Shown: positions 17,512 to 26,343 of the stretch, in pieces
Numbering within the stretch: the stretch's first letter is position 1
How the letters are laid out: every line of letters starts with the position of its first letter
Source of the DNA: an uncultured Romboutsia sp.
GTDB taxonomy: Bacteria; Bacillota; Clostridia; Peptostreptococcales; Peptostreptococcaceae
Length of the DNA stretch: 33,601 nt
Direction of reading: 5' to 3'
Assembly (NCBI GenBank): GCA_937907205.1
Contig: CALESE010000167.1
Location: forward strand, 1 to 33,601
Notes under the pieces: model-generated
Databases searched by the model: none
The model's input: only the letters and a program-made list of their open reading frames with translations
Told to the model about the DNA's origin: nothing
Program-made: the position numbers and the translations under genes

Positions 17512-19194
17512 TTGATCCTTGAGTTGTATATGAAAAACTGTGCCTTAGTTGAAGAACTAAGACTAAGTATTGATAAAAACTTAAATATATTAACGGGTGA
17601 AACTGGTTCAGGTAAATCAATAATAATAGATGCATTAGGACTTTGTTTAGGTGAAAAATATGATAGATCATTTCTTAGAAAAGGAACTGAAAAAGGTTTA
17701 GTTGAAGCTGTATTTCAATCAGATAATAATCATTTAAAAGATGTATTAAATGACAATGATTTAGATTTAGACGAAGATAATTTACTTATAATAACTAGAA
17801 TTATTTATTCTGATGGAAAAAGTGTTGCAAGGATAAATGGTAGAACAGTTAAAATGTCTGTGCTAAAAGATATAGCTAAAACATTAATAGATGTACATGG
17901 GCAACATCAAACCCAAGCATTATTTAATAAAGATACACATTTAGAGTTTTTAGATTTATTTGGAGAACATGAATTAGATTTATTTAAAGATGATTATAAA
18001 AAAATATATTATAAGTATATGGAAGTAAAAAAATCTTTAAATATATTAACTGAGAACAAAGATGATATGCAAATTCAAAGAGAAATAGATTTATTAAAGT
18101 TTCAGATAAATGAAATTGAATCTGCGAATTTAAATAAAGATGAGTATGAAGAATTATTAAAGCAAAGGGAAGTTTATAGAAACAGCGAAAAAATATATAG
18201 TAATTTAAATTCAAGTTATCAACAATTGTATGAGGGTAGTGTAAATGCAGTTGATTTAATTGGAAATGCTGTAAGAGAACTAGGCTCTATATCTCAATAT
18301 GATAAAACATTAAATGAATACAATAATGATATAGAAAGAATAATGTATGAACTTCAAGATATATCAAGAGATATAAGAAACTATAAAGAAAACATTGATT
18401 TTTCTCCATATGAACTTGAACAGATAGAGACTAGAGTTGATGAAATAAACAATCTAAGAAGAAAATACGGCGATAGTATAGATGAAATCTTTGAATACTA
18501 CAAAAATATAACTTCGAGATTGGACGAAATATTAAATAGAGATGAAAAAGTAGAAAAGCTAAAAGTTGAAATACTTAAACTTGAAAAGATACTGTTAGAA
18601 AAATCTAATAAGTTAACTGAAGCAAGAAAAAAAGTTGCTAAAGAGCTAGAAGAAGTATTACTCAAAGAGCTAAAAAGCTTAAATATGAAAAACGTATTAT
18701 TCAAAGTAAATTTTGAGGAAAGTACATTTAATATAGATGGAAAAGATGATATAGAGTTTATGATATCTTTTAATCTAGGTGAAGATATAAAACCTATATA
18801 TAAAGTTGCATCTGGTGGAGAAATGTCAAGGTTTATGTTAGCATTTAAAACTATATTAGCTGATATTGATCAAATAGATACCTTAGTTTTTGATGAGATA
18901 GATACAGGTATAAGTGGTATCGCAGCTCAAATAGTTGGTGAAAAATTAAGTAATATAGGTAAGAAAAAACAAATAATTTGTATAACTCACTTACCTCAAA
19001 TAGCTGCTAATGCAGATACTCATTATTGTATAGAAAAAAGTACGTCTAATAATAGAACATTTACTACTATAAAAAAGCTAAATCATGATCAAAAAAGAGA
19101 TGAAATAGCTAGACTTATAGCAGGAAGTAATATAACTGAAAAAACTATTGAACATGCAACAGAGATAATCGATTTAGCAAAGAGAAGCCTTTAA
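17512..19194 (+). CDS. recN: DNA repair protein RecN
   Basis: A 560-aa SMC-like ATPase for double-strand break repair. Walker A is GETGSGKS (about residues 28-35). A DVHGQHQTQAL motif follows near 127, then a long coiled coil (about 155-390), then the ABC signature SGGEMSRFMLA and Walker B TLVFDEIDTGISG. The start is TTG at 17512 with GAGGGGG 7 nt upstream; the protein then begins MILELYMKN, as in relatives. The stop codon sits in the loop of the terminator. Confidence 0.96.
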   Translation: MILELYMKNCALVEELRLSIDKNLNILTGETGSGKSIIIDALGLCLGEKYDRSFLRKGTEKGLVEAVFQSDNNHLKDVLNDNDLDLDEDNLLIITRIIYSDGKSVARINGRTVKMSVLKDIAKTLIDVHGQHQTQALFNKDTHLEFLDLFGEHELDLFKDDYKKIYYKYMEVKKSLNILTENKDDMQIQREIDLLKFQINEIESANLNKDEYEELLKQREVYRNSEKIYSNLNSSYQQLYEGSVNAVDLIGNAVRELGSISQYDKTLNEYNNDIERIMYELQDISRDIRNYKENIDFSPYELEQIETRVDEINNLRRKYGDSIDEIFEYYKNITSRLDEILNRDEKVEKLKVEILKLEKILLEKSNKLTEARKKVAKELEEVLLKELKSLNMKNVLFKVNFEESTFNIDGKDDIEFMISFNLGEDIKPIYKVASGGEMSRFMLAFKTILADIDQIDTLVFDEIDTGISGIAAQIVGEKLSNIGKKKQIICITHLPQIAANADTHYCIEKSTSNNRTFTTIKKLNHDQKRDEIARLIAGSNITEKTIEHATEIIDLAKRSL

Positions 19195-19206
19195 GGCTTC
19201 TTTTTT
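19181..19206 (+). terminator. Intrinsic terminator after recN
   Basis: AGAAGCC (19183-19189) pairs with GGCTTCT (19195-19201), followed by a run of Ts. The recN TAA is within the 5-nt loop, so a terminating ribosome would cover the hairpin. Confidence 0.85.
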
Positions 19207-19318
19207 ACGTTATTGTAAACTATATTAACGCAACAATTATTGATAAACTACTAAATTAACTATATTTTATTTACAAATTATAAAATTAAAAAATAAATTT
19301 TTAGTAAGAATAAAAAAC

Positions 19319-19346
19319 TTACCATAAGGAATTATAAATATATAAT
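19319..19346 (+). promoter_or_regulatory. Weak promoter candidate for spoIVB
   Basis: TATAAT (19341-19346; TATAATA also resembles the forespore SigG -10 CATAMTA) lies 16 nt after TTACCA (19319-19324). The recN-spoIVB gap of 173 bp has no better candidate. SigG control of spoIVB is known in B. subtilis, but I see no SigG -35 at the right spacing, so the sigma factor is unresolved. Confidence 0.3.
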
Positions 19347-19367
19347 AAGATATAGGGAGAGGGTACA

Positions 19368-20396
19368 ATGAACCTAAAAGATAAGAAAATTATAATTATA
19401 ACATCAATTTTTACTATGTTTTTATTATGTTTTAAAATTTTTAATAATGATAGGGAATTAGAGAGTATAAATTTAAATAATAAAAATATAGAAAAATATG
19501 TATGTCCATTAGGTAAAGTGGTTGGTATAAAAGCTACAACTGATGGAGTTTTAGTAGTAGGCTATGAAGAAAATGATGTAGAATATATAGGAAACATACA
19601 AAGAGGTGATAATATAGTAAAAATAAATAATAAAAAAATAGAAAATATAAATCAGGTAGATGAAATCTTACAAAATACAAAAGAAAATGAAGTTACTGTA
19701 GTTTTTGAAAGAGATGGAGAATATAAAAGTGAAGTATTAAAGCTAAAAAGAGAAAATGGAAAAAATAAACTAGGATTATGGGTAAGAGATAAAATATCAG
19801 GTATAGGAACTTTAACTTTTTATGACCCAACGAATTCAAAATTTAAGGCTATAGGACATGCTATAACTGATGTAGATACCAATGAATTATTAAAAATAAA
19901 GCAAGGATATATATATAATCCAAACTCTATTGAAATAATAGAAAGTAGTGAAAATAAAATAGGACAGATAAAAGGAGAATTTAGTACAGAAAAACCTATA
20001 GGTAAATTTTCAAATAATACTAATTTTGGTATAAGTGGAAATATTATAGGAGAAAAAAATAATTTTTTACAGTTAGTAAAAGTAGGTAATTCTAAAGATA
20101 TAAAGTTAGGAAGTGCATATATTTTATTTGAAGATGAAAATAGAAATATAAGTGCTTATGATATAAATATAGAAGAAATAGTTAAAGATGAAAAAATCAG
20201 CAATAATATGGTAGTACATATTACAGATAAAGATTTAATTAATTTAACTGGAGGCATAATCCAAGGTATGAGTGGTGCTCCTATAATACAAGATAATAAA
20301 ATAATAGGGGCTATAACTCATGTATCAAAAGATAATCCTAAAAAAGGATATGGTATTTTTATAGATGAAATGATAGAATTAGATAAGAGATATTAA
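19368..20396 (+). CDS. spoIVB: SpoIVB serine peptidase (S55)
   Basis: A 342-aa secreted signalling protease made in the forespore, which in relatives triggers SigK activation or later coat and cortex events. An N-terminal membrane anchor lies at about 9-24. A PDZ domain occupies about 45-125 and the S55 peptidase domain begins near 140. Catalytic residues visible are H164 (GHAITD) and S302 (GMSGAPIIQ). GGGAGAGGG precedes the ATG. It lies directly upstream of spo0A, the order found across Bacilli and Clostridia. It is shorter than the B. subtilis protein (about 425 aa), mainly N-terminally. Confidence 0.95.
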   Translation: MNLKDKKIIIITSIFTMFLLCFKIFNNDRELESINLNNKNIEKYVCPLGKVVGIKATTDGVLVVGYEENDVEYIGNIQRGDNIVKINNKKIENINQVDEILQNTKENEVTVVFERDGEYKSEVLKLKRENGKNKLGLWVRDKISGIGTLTFYDPTNSKFKAIGHAITDVDTNELLKIKQGYIYNPNSIEIIESSENKIGQIKGEFSTEKPIGKFSNNTNFGISGNIIGEKNNFLQLVKVGNSKDIKLGSAYILFEDENRNISAYDINIEEIVKDEKISNNMVVHITDKDLINLTGGIIQGMSGAPIIQDNKIIGAITHVSKDNPKKGYGIFIDEMIELDKRY

Positions 20397-20413
20397 AAAA
20401 ATAATATTTTATA

Positions 20414-20443
20414 GAAGGAATATAATTTTAGTATGTCGAATAT
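20414..20443 (+). promoter_or_regulatory. SigH promoter of spo0A overlapping an 0A box
   Basis: GAAGGAATA (20414-20422) matches the SigH -35 consensus RNAGGAWWW at every position. After a 12-nt spacer, GTCGAATAT (20435-20443) matches the -10 consensus RNNGAATWW at every position. The 0A box TGTCGAA (20434-20440) is superimposed on the -10, so bound Spo0A would occlude it. The predicted leader to the GTG start is about 60 nt. Confidence 0.85.
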
Positions 20444-20511
20444 ACATAATAGTGAAAAAAATAATAATATTATATAAAATATAAGATGTTTTATTAATGG
20501 GGGTAATTTTA

Positions 20512-21324
20512 GTGAACGAAAAAATTAAAATAGTTTTAGCCGATGATAATAAGGATTTTTGTCAAGTACTAAAAGAGTATTTATCTAATGAGAGCGATAT
20601 AGACATATTAGGTATTGCAAAAGATGGTATAGAAGCTTTAGATTTAGTTAAAAAAACTCAACCAGATTTATTAGTATTGGATGTTATAATGCCACATTTA
20701 GATGGTTTAGGGGTTATAGAAAAATTAAATGCAATGAATTTGCCTAAGATACCAAAAATAATAGTTTTATCAGCAGTTGGTCAAGATAAAATAACTCAAA
20801 GTGCAATAAACTTAGGAGCTGATTATTACATAGTTAAACCTTTTGATTTTGTAATATTTATAAATAGAATAAGAGAATTAGTATCAAATGGTGTTAATCA
20901 TGTAGAAGCTAAGCCTAGAGCACATGCAGATATACAAATGACAAGAAGTGATTTTGTTAAAAATCCTGGAAATATAGAAACAGAAATAACAAATATAATT
21001 CATGAAATAGGAGTACCAGCACATATAAAAGGATATCTATATTTAAGAGAGGCTATAAAAATGGTTATAGAAAATGTAGAACTTTTAGGAGCTGTTACCA
21101 AAGAATTATATCCAAGTATAGCTAAAAAATTCAATACAACACCAAGTAGAGTTGAAAGAGCTATAAGACATGCTATAGAAGTTGCATGGAGTAGAGGTAA
21201 AGTAGATACTATAAATCAATTATTCGGATATACAGTACATAATACTAAAGGGAAACCTACTAACTCTGAATTTATAGCAATGATAGCAGATAAATTAAGA
21301 TTGGAACATAGCATGGTAAAATAA
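20512..21324 (+). CDS. spo0A: Sporulation master regulator Spo0A
   Basis: A 270-aa response regulator. The receiver domain has the acidic pair D11-D12, phospho-acceptor D57 (LLVLDVIMPH) and the conserved Lys in IVKPFDF. The C-terminal DNA-binding domain contains NTTPSRVERAIRHAIEVAWSRG, the recognition helix region that binds 0A boxes. The GTG at 20512 is preferred over the in-frame ATG at 20497: GGGGG (20499-20503) is 8 nt before the GTG, whereas nothing resembling a ribosome binding site precedes the ATG. The protein then starts MNEKIKIVLADDN, like other Spo0A proteins. Preceded by a SigH/0A-box promoter, followed by a terminator. Confidence 0.97.
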   Translation: MNEKIKIVLADDNKDFCQVLKEYLSNESDIDILGIAKDGIEALDLVKKTQPDLLVLDVIMPHLDGLGVIEKLNAMNLPKIPKIIVLSAVGQDKITQSAINLGADYYIVKPFDFVIFINRIRELVSNGVNHVEAKPRAHADIQMTRSDFVKNPGNIETEITNIIHEIGVPAHIKGYLYLREAIKMVIENVELLGAVTKELYPSIAKKFNTTPSRVERAIRHAIEVAWSRGKVDTINQLFGYTVHNTKGKPTNSEFIAMIADKLRLEHSMVK

Positions 21325-21327
21325 ATA

Positions 21328-21375
21328 TTTATAATAAATAAAGCCTTCTAATTAGAAGGCTTTATTTATTATAAA
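21328..21375 (+). terminator. 48-bp perfect palindrome terminator after spo0A
   Basis: Arms 21328-21351 and 21352-21375 are perfect complements (24 bp), with the GC-rich core AAGCCTTCTAA/TTAGAAGGCTT and T-rich ends on both strands. It should terminate in either direction. It separates spo0A from cca. Confidence 0.9.
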
Positions 21376-21430
21376 AAATATAAAATAATTTTGTTTTTTA
21401 GCTCAAGCATAATAAAAAAGGAGAAATAAA

Positions 21431-22672
21431 GTGAAAATCTATTTACCTAAAGTAGTTAAATTTATAATTGATAGAATATATGAGTATGGATATGAAGCCT
21501 TTATAGTAGGAGGATGTATAAGAGATTGTATATTAGGTATAACACCTAATGATTATGATATAACAACAAATGCTACTCCAAATAAAATAATGGATATATT
21601 TAAAGAATTTAAACTCATAAAAAATGGAATAAAGCATGGAACCATAGGGATATTAATTGATGGAGATATTTATGAAATAACTACATATAGAATAGAAAGT
21701 GAATATGAAGATAGTAGAAGACCAAAAAGTATAGAATTTACAGGTAATATAGTTGATGATTTAAAACGAAGAGATTTTACAATAAATGCAATGGCATATA
21801 ACGATAAAAAAGGTTTAATTGACGATTTTGGTGGTATTGTAGATTTAAAAAATAAAGTTATAAAAACTGTAGGAAACCCAGATAAAAGATTTAATGAAGA
21901 TGGTCTTAGAATAATAAGGGCTATAAGATTTTCATCCAAATTAGGATTTAATATAGAAGATAAAACTTTAAATAGCATATATAAAAATTATCATATAGTA
22001 AAGAATATAAGTATAGAGAGGATAACAGATGAGATTAATAAAATAATTATTAGTAAAAATCCACAAAATATAATTTTATTGTATAAAACTAAAATATTTG
22101 AGATATTGGGCATTTATTATAATTTTAATAATGATAATTATTTAAGACTTGAAAAACAATTAAAAATAATATCTTTAATTGATGAAATAGAATATAAACT
22201 ATTACTGTTACAATATATTATTAACAATGAAGCTAAAGATTATAACAATAGAAATTATATAGTAAATATATTAAGATATCCCAATAAAGTCAAAGATGAT
22301 ATCAATAATCTTATAGAATACATGTATATAGATGAAAGTAATTTAAATAAAATAGATATAAAATATATTTTAAATAAAATAGGCGATAGTAGATTTGAAA
22401 AAATTCTTAATCTTAAAAATATATACTATAGCGCTAATTATAATAAAAAAAGTAAATATATAAAACCATGTATTAATATTTTAAAAGATATAATAAACAA
22501 TAAAGAATGTTATACTATAAAAGATTTAAAACTAAATGGTAATGATTTAAAAGAATTAGGATATAAAGGTAATGAAATAGGAACTAATTTGAATTACTTA
22601 CTTGAAGAAGTTATAAAAAATCCAAACTTAAATAGTAAAAAATTATTAATTGAAAAATTAAATAAAATATAG
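21431..22672 (+). CDS. cca: tRNA CCA-adding enzyme / poly(A) polymerase family
   Basis: A 413-aa class II nucleotidyltransferase that adds or repairs the 3' CCA of tRNA. It shows FIVGGCIRDCILG (residues 20-32), the catalytic DYD (39-41), RRDFTINAMAYN and GLRIIRAIRFSSKLGF; the C-terminal half is helical and very Asn/Lys/Ile-rich. The GTG start has AAGGAG 7 nt upstream. Poly(A) polymerase is the alternative for this family; in Firmicutes the CCA-adding role is the usual one. No promoter is evident between the spo0A terminator and this gene. Confidence 0.88.
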   Translation: MKIYLPKVVKFIIDRIYEYGYEAFIVGGCIRDCILGITPNDYDITTNATPNKIMDIFKEFKLIKNGIKHGTIGILIDGDIYEITTYRIESEYEDSRRPKSIEFTGNIVDDLKRRDFTINAMAYNDKKGLIDDFGGIVDLKNKVIKTVGNPDKRFNEDGLRIIRAIRFSSKLGFNIEDKTLNSIYKNYHIVKNISIERITDEINKIIISKNPQNIILLYKTKIFEILGIYYNFNNDNYLRLEKQLKIISLIDEIEYKLLLLQYIINNEAKDYNNRNYIVNILRYPNKVKDDINNLIEYMYIDESNLNKIDIKYILNKIGDSRFEKILNLKNIYYSANYNKKSKYIKPCINILKDIINNKECYTIKDLKLNGNDLKELGYKGNEIGTNLNYLLEEVIKNPNLNSKKLLIEKLNKI

Positions 22673-22737
22673 ATTAATTAATTTGTTTATCTAAAAGTGT
22701 AAAAGGATGTTAAATTATTTCTTTTATGGATAAATAA

Positions 22738-22746
22738 TGCTATAAT
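22738..22746 (+). promoter_or_regulatory. Extended -10 promoter for the steA operon
   Basis: TGCTATAAT (22738-22746) is a perfect extended -10. The -35 is poor (TTTCTT at 22718-22723, 17-nt spacing). It lies 38 bp before steA and probably drives the genes through the NUDIX hydrolase. Confidence 0.6.
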
Positions 22747-22784
22747 GATATTTGATTTTAAAAAAGATATCGGAGGTTTAAAAT

Positions 22785-23906
22785 ATGAGAGTTCAAGCCC
22801 CTATTAAGGTAGATCGAAAAACTAAAAGGCTTGCGAAGAGACTTACAGGTGGGGAAATAGCAGTAATAAATCATATAGATATAGATGAAGTAGCTGCTAA
22901 TTCATTAATAGAAGGAAAAGTAAAGCTTGTAATAAATGCGTCTAAATCCATAAGTGGAAGATATCCAAATAAAGGACCAGGAATATTAACTGAAAATAAT
23001 GTACTAATAGTTGATAATGTAGGAGAAGATATATTTCATGAATTAAAAGAAGGACAGATAATAGAGATTATAGATGGTAAAATATATAGAGATGGTATAC
23101 TTTTAGGTCAAGGAGAGGTTTTAGATAGAGATGAAGTAGATGTCAGGTTAAAAAAAGCATATGAAAATATAGCGGTAGAATTAGATAGATTTATAGATAA
23201 TACTATAGAATATGCTAAAAAAGAAAAAGGGTTTATACTTGGAGATGTTGAAATACCTCATGTTAAAACTAAGTATAAAAATAGACATGTACTAATAGTT
23301 GTAAGGGGTCAAGATTATAAACAAGATTTAAGTACAATTTTATCCTATATAGAAGAAATGAAGCCAATATTAGTAGGGGTTGATGGAGGTGCAGATGCAC
23401 TTTTAGAATTTGGATATACTCCAGATGTAATAGTTGGAGATATGGATAGTGTAAGTGACGAAGCACTAAAAAAAGCTAATGAAATAGTTGTACATGCATA
23501 TACGGATGGTAGAGCACCAGGGCTTAAGAGAGTTCAAGATTTAGGATTAGATGCAATAGTATTTCCAGCACCAGGTACTAGTGAAGATATAGCTATGCTT
23601 ATAGCATATGAGTATAAAGCAGAGCTTATAGTAGCATTAGGGACACATTCTAATATGATTGACTTCTTAGAAAAAGGTAGAAAAGGTATGGCTAGTACAT
23701 TTTTAGTTAGATTAAAGATAGGATCTAAATTAATAGATGCAAAAGGTGTTAATCTGCTTTATAGAAGTAAACTAAAAATGAAATATATTTGGGCATTAAT
23801 AATTACAGCATTATTCCCAATATTAATATTAGTATCTTTCTTACCAAGTGTTCAGCAGTTTATGCACTTAATGGAACTTAGATTAAGATTACTATTACAG
23901 ATGTAA
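22785..23906 (+). CDS. steA: SteA-like protein, thiamin pyrophosphokinase-like fold with C-terminal membrane anchor
   Basis: A 373-aa protein of the family called putative cytokinetic ring protein SteA. The N-terminal domain (1-160) contains INASKSISGRYPNKGP. A thiamin-pyrophosphokinase-like catalytic fold follows (about 165-320: VGVDGGADALLEFGYTPDVIVGDMDSVSDEAL). One membrane helix lies near the C-terminus (about 332-352). In Corynebacterium, SteA and SteB act together at the division septum in controlling the peptidoglycan hydrolase RipA. The next gene is steB-like, as in Actinobacteria. CGGAGG is about 8 nt before the ATG. Role in Firmicutes is inferred. Confidence 0.82.
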   Translation: MRVQAPIKVDRKTKRLAKRLTGGEIAVINHIDIDEVAANSLIEGKVKLVINASKSISGRYPNKGPGILTENNVLIVDNVGEDIFHELKEGQIIEIIDGKIYRDGILLGQGEVLDRDEVDVRLKKAYENIAVELDRFIDNTIEYAKKEKGFILGDVEIPHVKTKYKNRHVLIVVRGQDYKQDLSTILSYIEEMKPILVGVDGGADALLEFGYTPDVIVGDMDSVSDEALKKANEIVVHAYTDGRAPGLKRVQDLGLDAIVFPAPGTSEDIAMLIAYEYKAELIVALGTHSNMIDFLEKGRKGMASTFLVRLKIGSKLIDAKGVNLLYRSKLKMKYIWALIITALFPILILVSFLPSVQQFMHLMELRLRLLLQM

Positions 23907-23923
23907 TTTATAGGAGGAAGAAA

Positions 23924-24799
23924 ATGCATATAAATATGAAATATTATATAGTAAGTATAGGTGCTATATTTATAGCTTTAGGAATAGGTATGTTAGTAGG
24001 ATTTAACTTAAACTATGACCAAGAGCTTAGTAAGCAACAAGCTACTATAATTAATAACTTAGACACTAAATTTGAAAATTTAAAATCAAAAAATGATAAA
24101 TTAGAACAAGATTTGTCTTCTTTAACAAAGGATTATGATGCTTCAATAAACTACATAAATCAAAATGTGGATAAATTAATAACTGATGAATTATCAGAAA
24201 AAAATATAGGTATAATATCAACAAATGAGAATAATGATTATACAAAAAATTTAGAAGATACGATAGTGAAAGCTAACGGATCTGTTTCCTTTAATATAAG
24301 TATAAAAAATAATATAAACAATGTTAACAAAATAGAAGAAGTATCACAAAAAACAGGTGTAGAATTAAAAGATAGCAAGGGTTTAATAGAATATATAATA
24401 GAATCTTTAAAAAGTGAAGAAGCTAGTATCAAGTTATCATATCTTGAAGAGTTAGGGCTTATAAAAGTTAACACTTTAAATAATAGATATTTAAACTACG
24501 ATTCAGTTGTTTTAGCTGGAGGACATGATTCTAAAGATGGTGAAAAACAATTTGAAGCAATTGATAATATATTAGTGAATAAATTAAAAGAAGAGAATAA
24601 ATATATATTAGGTGTTCAGCAATCAGATGCGAAGTTTTCTTATGTAGATCTATATGCGAAAAATAAAGTTACAACTATTGATAATATAGATGAAGGTGTA
24701 GGAAAAGTATCGTTAGTATTGTCTATAAAAGAAGGTATAACTGGAGAAAAGTTTGGAAGATTAGAAGGGGCTAATAGTTTATTACCAGAAAACAAATAA
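23924..24799 (+). CDS. steB: SteB/MctB-like membrane-anchored coiled-coil protein
   Basis: A 291-aa protein with one N-terminal membrane helix (about 5-27) and a coiled coil (about 35-80). A Rossmann-like extracytoplasmic domain ends with the GEKFGRLEGANSLLP segment. It belongs to the family annotated as copper transporter MctB (Rv1698) in mycobacteria and SteB in corynebacteria. A copper role is not evident here: the domain has no Cys or Met cluster. A TAGGAGG precedes the ATG, 17 bp after steA. Confidence 0.8.
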   Translation: MHINMKYYIVSIGAIFIALGIGMLVGFNLNYDQELSKQQATIINNLDTKFENLKSKNDKLEQDLSSLTKDYDASINYINQNVDKLITDELSEKNIGIISTNENNDYTKNLEDTIVKANGSVSFNISIKNNINNVNKIEEVSQKTGVELKDSKGLIEYIIESLKSEEASIKLSYLEELGLIKVNTLNNRYLNYDSVVLAGGHDSKDGEKQFEAIDNILVNKLKEENKYILGVQQSDAKFSYVDLYAKNKVTTIDNIDEGVGKVSLVLSIKEGITGEKFGRLEGANSLLPENK

Positions 24800-24815
24800 T
24801 GAAGGAGAGAGAACA

Positions 24816-25508
24816 ATGAATCCTTACATAAGTATAATAATACCAGCATATAATGAGGCTGGTAAGATAAAAGATACATTAGAAAATATAAAATGTATAG
24901 ATGAAATAAATGAAATAATAGTAGTAGATGATGGATCAAGTGATGATACATCAAAAATAGCATCAAGTGTAGAAAGTGAAAAATTAAAACTTTTTACACT
25001 TGAAAGAAATAAGGGAAAAGGATATGCACTTAACTATGGTCTAAAAATTGCAATGGAAAAAGCAGATATTATAGGATTTTTAGATGGTGACCTAGGAAAT
25101 TCATCAAAAGAAGTTAAAAAACTTATAGATCCAATATTAAATAATGAAGCAGATGTAATAATAGCTAAATTTCCACCAGCTAAGAAAAAAGGTGGATTAG
25201 GATTTGTAAAAGGATTAGCTAAAGAATCTGTTTTAGAAATGACAGGTAAAGAACTAGATGCAACTTTATCAGGACAAAGGTTATTCAAAAAAGAAGTACT
25301 AAAAAGATTTGATGAGATACCATTTGGTTATGGTGTTGAAGTTGGAATGACTATAGACATATTAAAATATGGATATACAATAAAAGAAGTATTAGTTAAT
25401 ATGACTCATAGTGAAACTGGAAGAGATTTAAAAGGTTTTATTCACCGAGGAAAGCAGTATTACCATATAAAGAAAGTTTTGAAACAAAAAAGAAAAGAAT
25501 GGAGGTAG
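24816..25508 (+). CDS. GT2 family glycosyltransferase
   Basis: A 230-aa cytoplasmic GT-A glycosyltransferase. It has IIIPAYNEA near the N-terminus, VVDDGSSDDTS (37-46) for nucleotide-sugar binding, and the metal-binding DxD-type D90-G-D92 (FLDGDLGN). It has no membrane helix of its own. The GKGYALNYGL segment and overall size resemble the GpgS/dolichyl-phosphate-glucosyltransferase type. The next gene, MraY-like, suggests a lipid-linked or envelope glycan as acceptor. Sugar and acceptor cannot be told from sequence. Its last codons contain the ribosome binding site of the next gene. Confidence 0.85.
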   Translation: MNPYISIIIPAYNEAGKIKDTLENIKCIDEINEIIVVDDGSSDDTSKIASSVESEKLKLFTLERNKGKGYALNYGLKIAMEKADIIGFLDGDLGNSSKEVKKLIDPILNNEADVIIAKFPPAKKKGGLGFVKGLAKESVLEMTGKELDATLSGQRLFKKEVLKRFDEIPFGYGVEVGMTIDILKYGYTIKEVLVNMTHSETGRDLKGFIHRGKQYYHIKKVLKQKRKEWR

Positions 25509-25514
25509 TATTAT

Positions 25515-26339
25515 ATGAATGAGTACATACTTTATTCCATTTTAATGTTTACAGGTATAATTGGAACATATGCCATAATACCTATGTTTAAGAATTTACT
25601 AATAAAAAGTAACGTTGTAAGGCCTAACTATAAAGGTGATAATATACCTGTCAGTATGGGTATAGTATTTTTACCAATGATAATTATAAATAGTACAATT
25701 TTATTATTTGCTACACATGAATATCATAACTTGTTATATTTATTTATGTATATATTTGGTATAATATCTATGTTTTTTGCAGGTATATTAGATGATATAT
25801 TAGGAAATAGAGATGTAAGTGGACTTAAAGGCCATTTTAAAAGTTTGCTAAATGGTAGTTTAACAACAGGTGGATTTAAAGCATTATTTGGGGGATTTAT
25901 AGGAATAGTTATATCTATAGGAGTATCTAAAAATATAACTGACATTATTATAAATACACTAATAATAGCTTTGTCTACAAATCTTATGAATTTATTAGAC
26001 CTAAGACCAGGAAGAGCTATTAAAGTTTATATATTGATAATGGTAGGAATATTTATTACCTTAACTGGATATATAAAATTATTACCAATGTTAATTTTAC
26101 CTAATGTATTAGCATACTTTAATTATGATTTAAAAGCTAAGGCAATGATGGGAGATACTGGATCTAATGTATTAGGAATATCAATAGGTATCTTATTTGT
26201 AATGGGATACTCATTACAAATAAGAATAGCATGGTTAGTATTTTTAGTATTTATACATATACTTACAGAAAAATACTCATTAACAAAGATAATAGAAAAT
26301 AACAAAGTATTAAATTATATAGATAAGTTAGGTAGGTAA
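25515..26339 (+). CDS. MraY/WecA-like membrane phosphoglycosyltransferase homologue
   Basis: A 274-aa polytopic membrane protein related to GT4 (MraY, WecA). Family landmarks: ILDDILGNRDVSGLKGHFK (91-109; DD pair 93-94), NLMNLLDLRPGRAIK (156-170) and MMGDTGSN (211-218). It is shorter than MraY (about 320 aa) and the usual NLTDGLDGL loop reads NLLDLRPGRA, so substrate use is probably different. With the preceding GT2 it could build an undecaprenyl-linked sugar, or it may be a non-catalytic homologue. Five bp separate it from DUF3866. Confidence 0.75.
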   Translation: MNEYILYSILMFTGIIGTYAIIPMFKNLLIKSNVVRPNYKGDNIPVSMGIVFLPMIIINSTILLFATHEYHNLLYLFMYIFGIISMFFAGILDDILGNRDVSGLKGHFKSLLNGSLTTGGFKALFGGFIGIVISIGVSKNITDIIINTLIIALSTNLMNLLDLRPGRAIKVYILIMVGIFITLTGYIKLLPMLILPNVLAYFNYDLKAKAMMGDTGSNVLGISIGILFVMGYSLQIRIAWLVFLVFIHILTEKYSLTKIIENNKVLNYIDKLGR

Positions 26340-26343
26340 CTAA

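Noticed and set aside
20497..20511. ATG start for spo0A giving MGVILV
   Set aside because: The GGGGG that would serve as ribosome binding site lies within this extension, and nothing suitable precedes the ATG.
23924..24799. Copper transporter
   Set aside because: The name is inherited from mycobacterial MctB. Only one membrane helix and no metal-binding Cys/His/Met cluster are visible.
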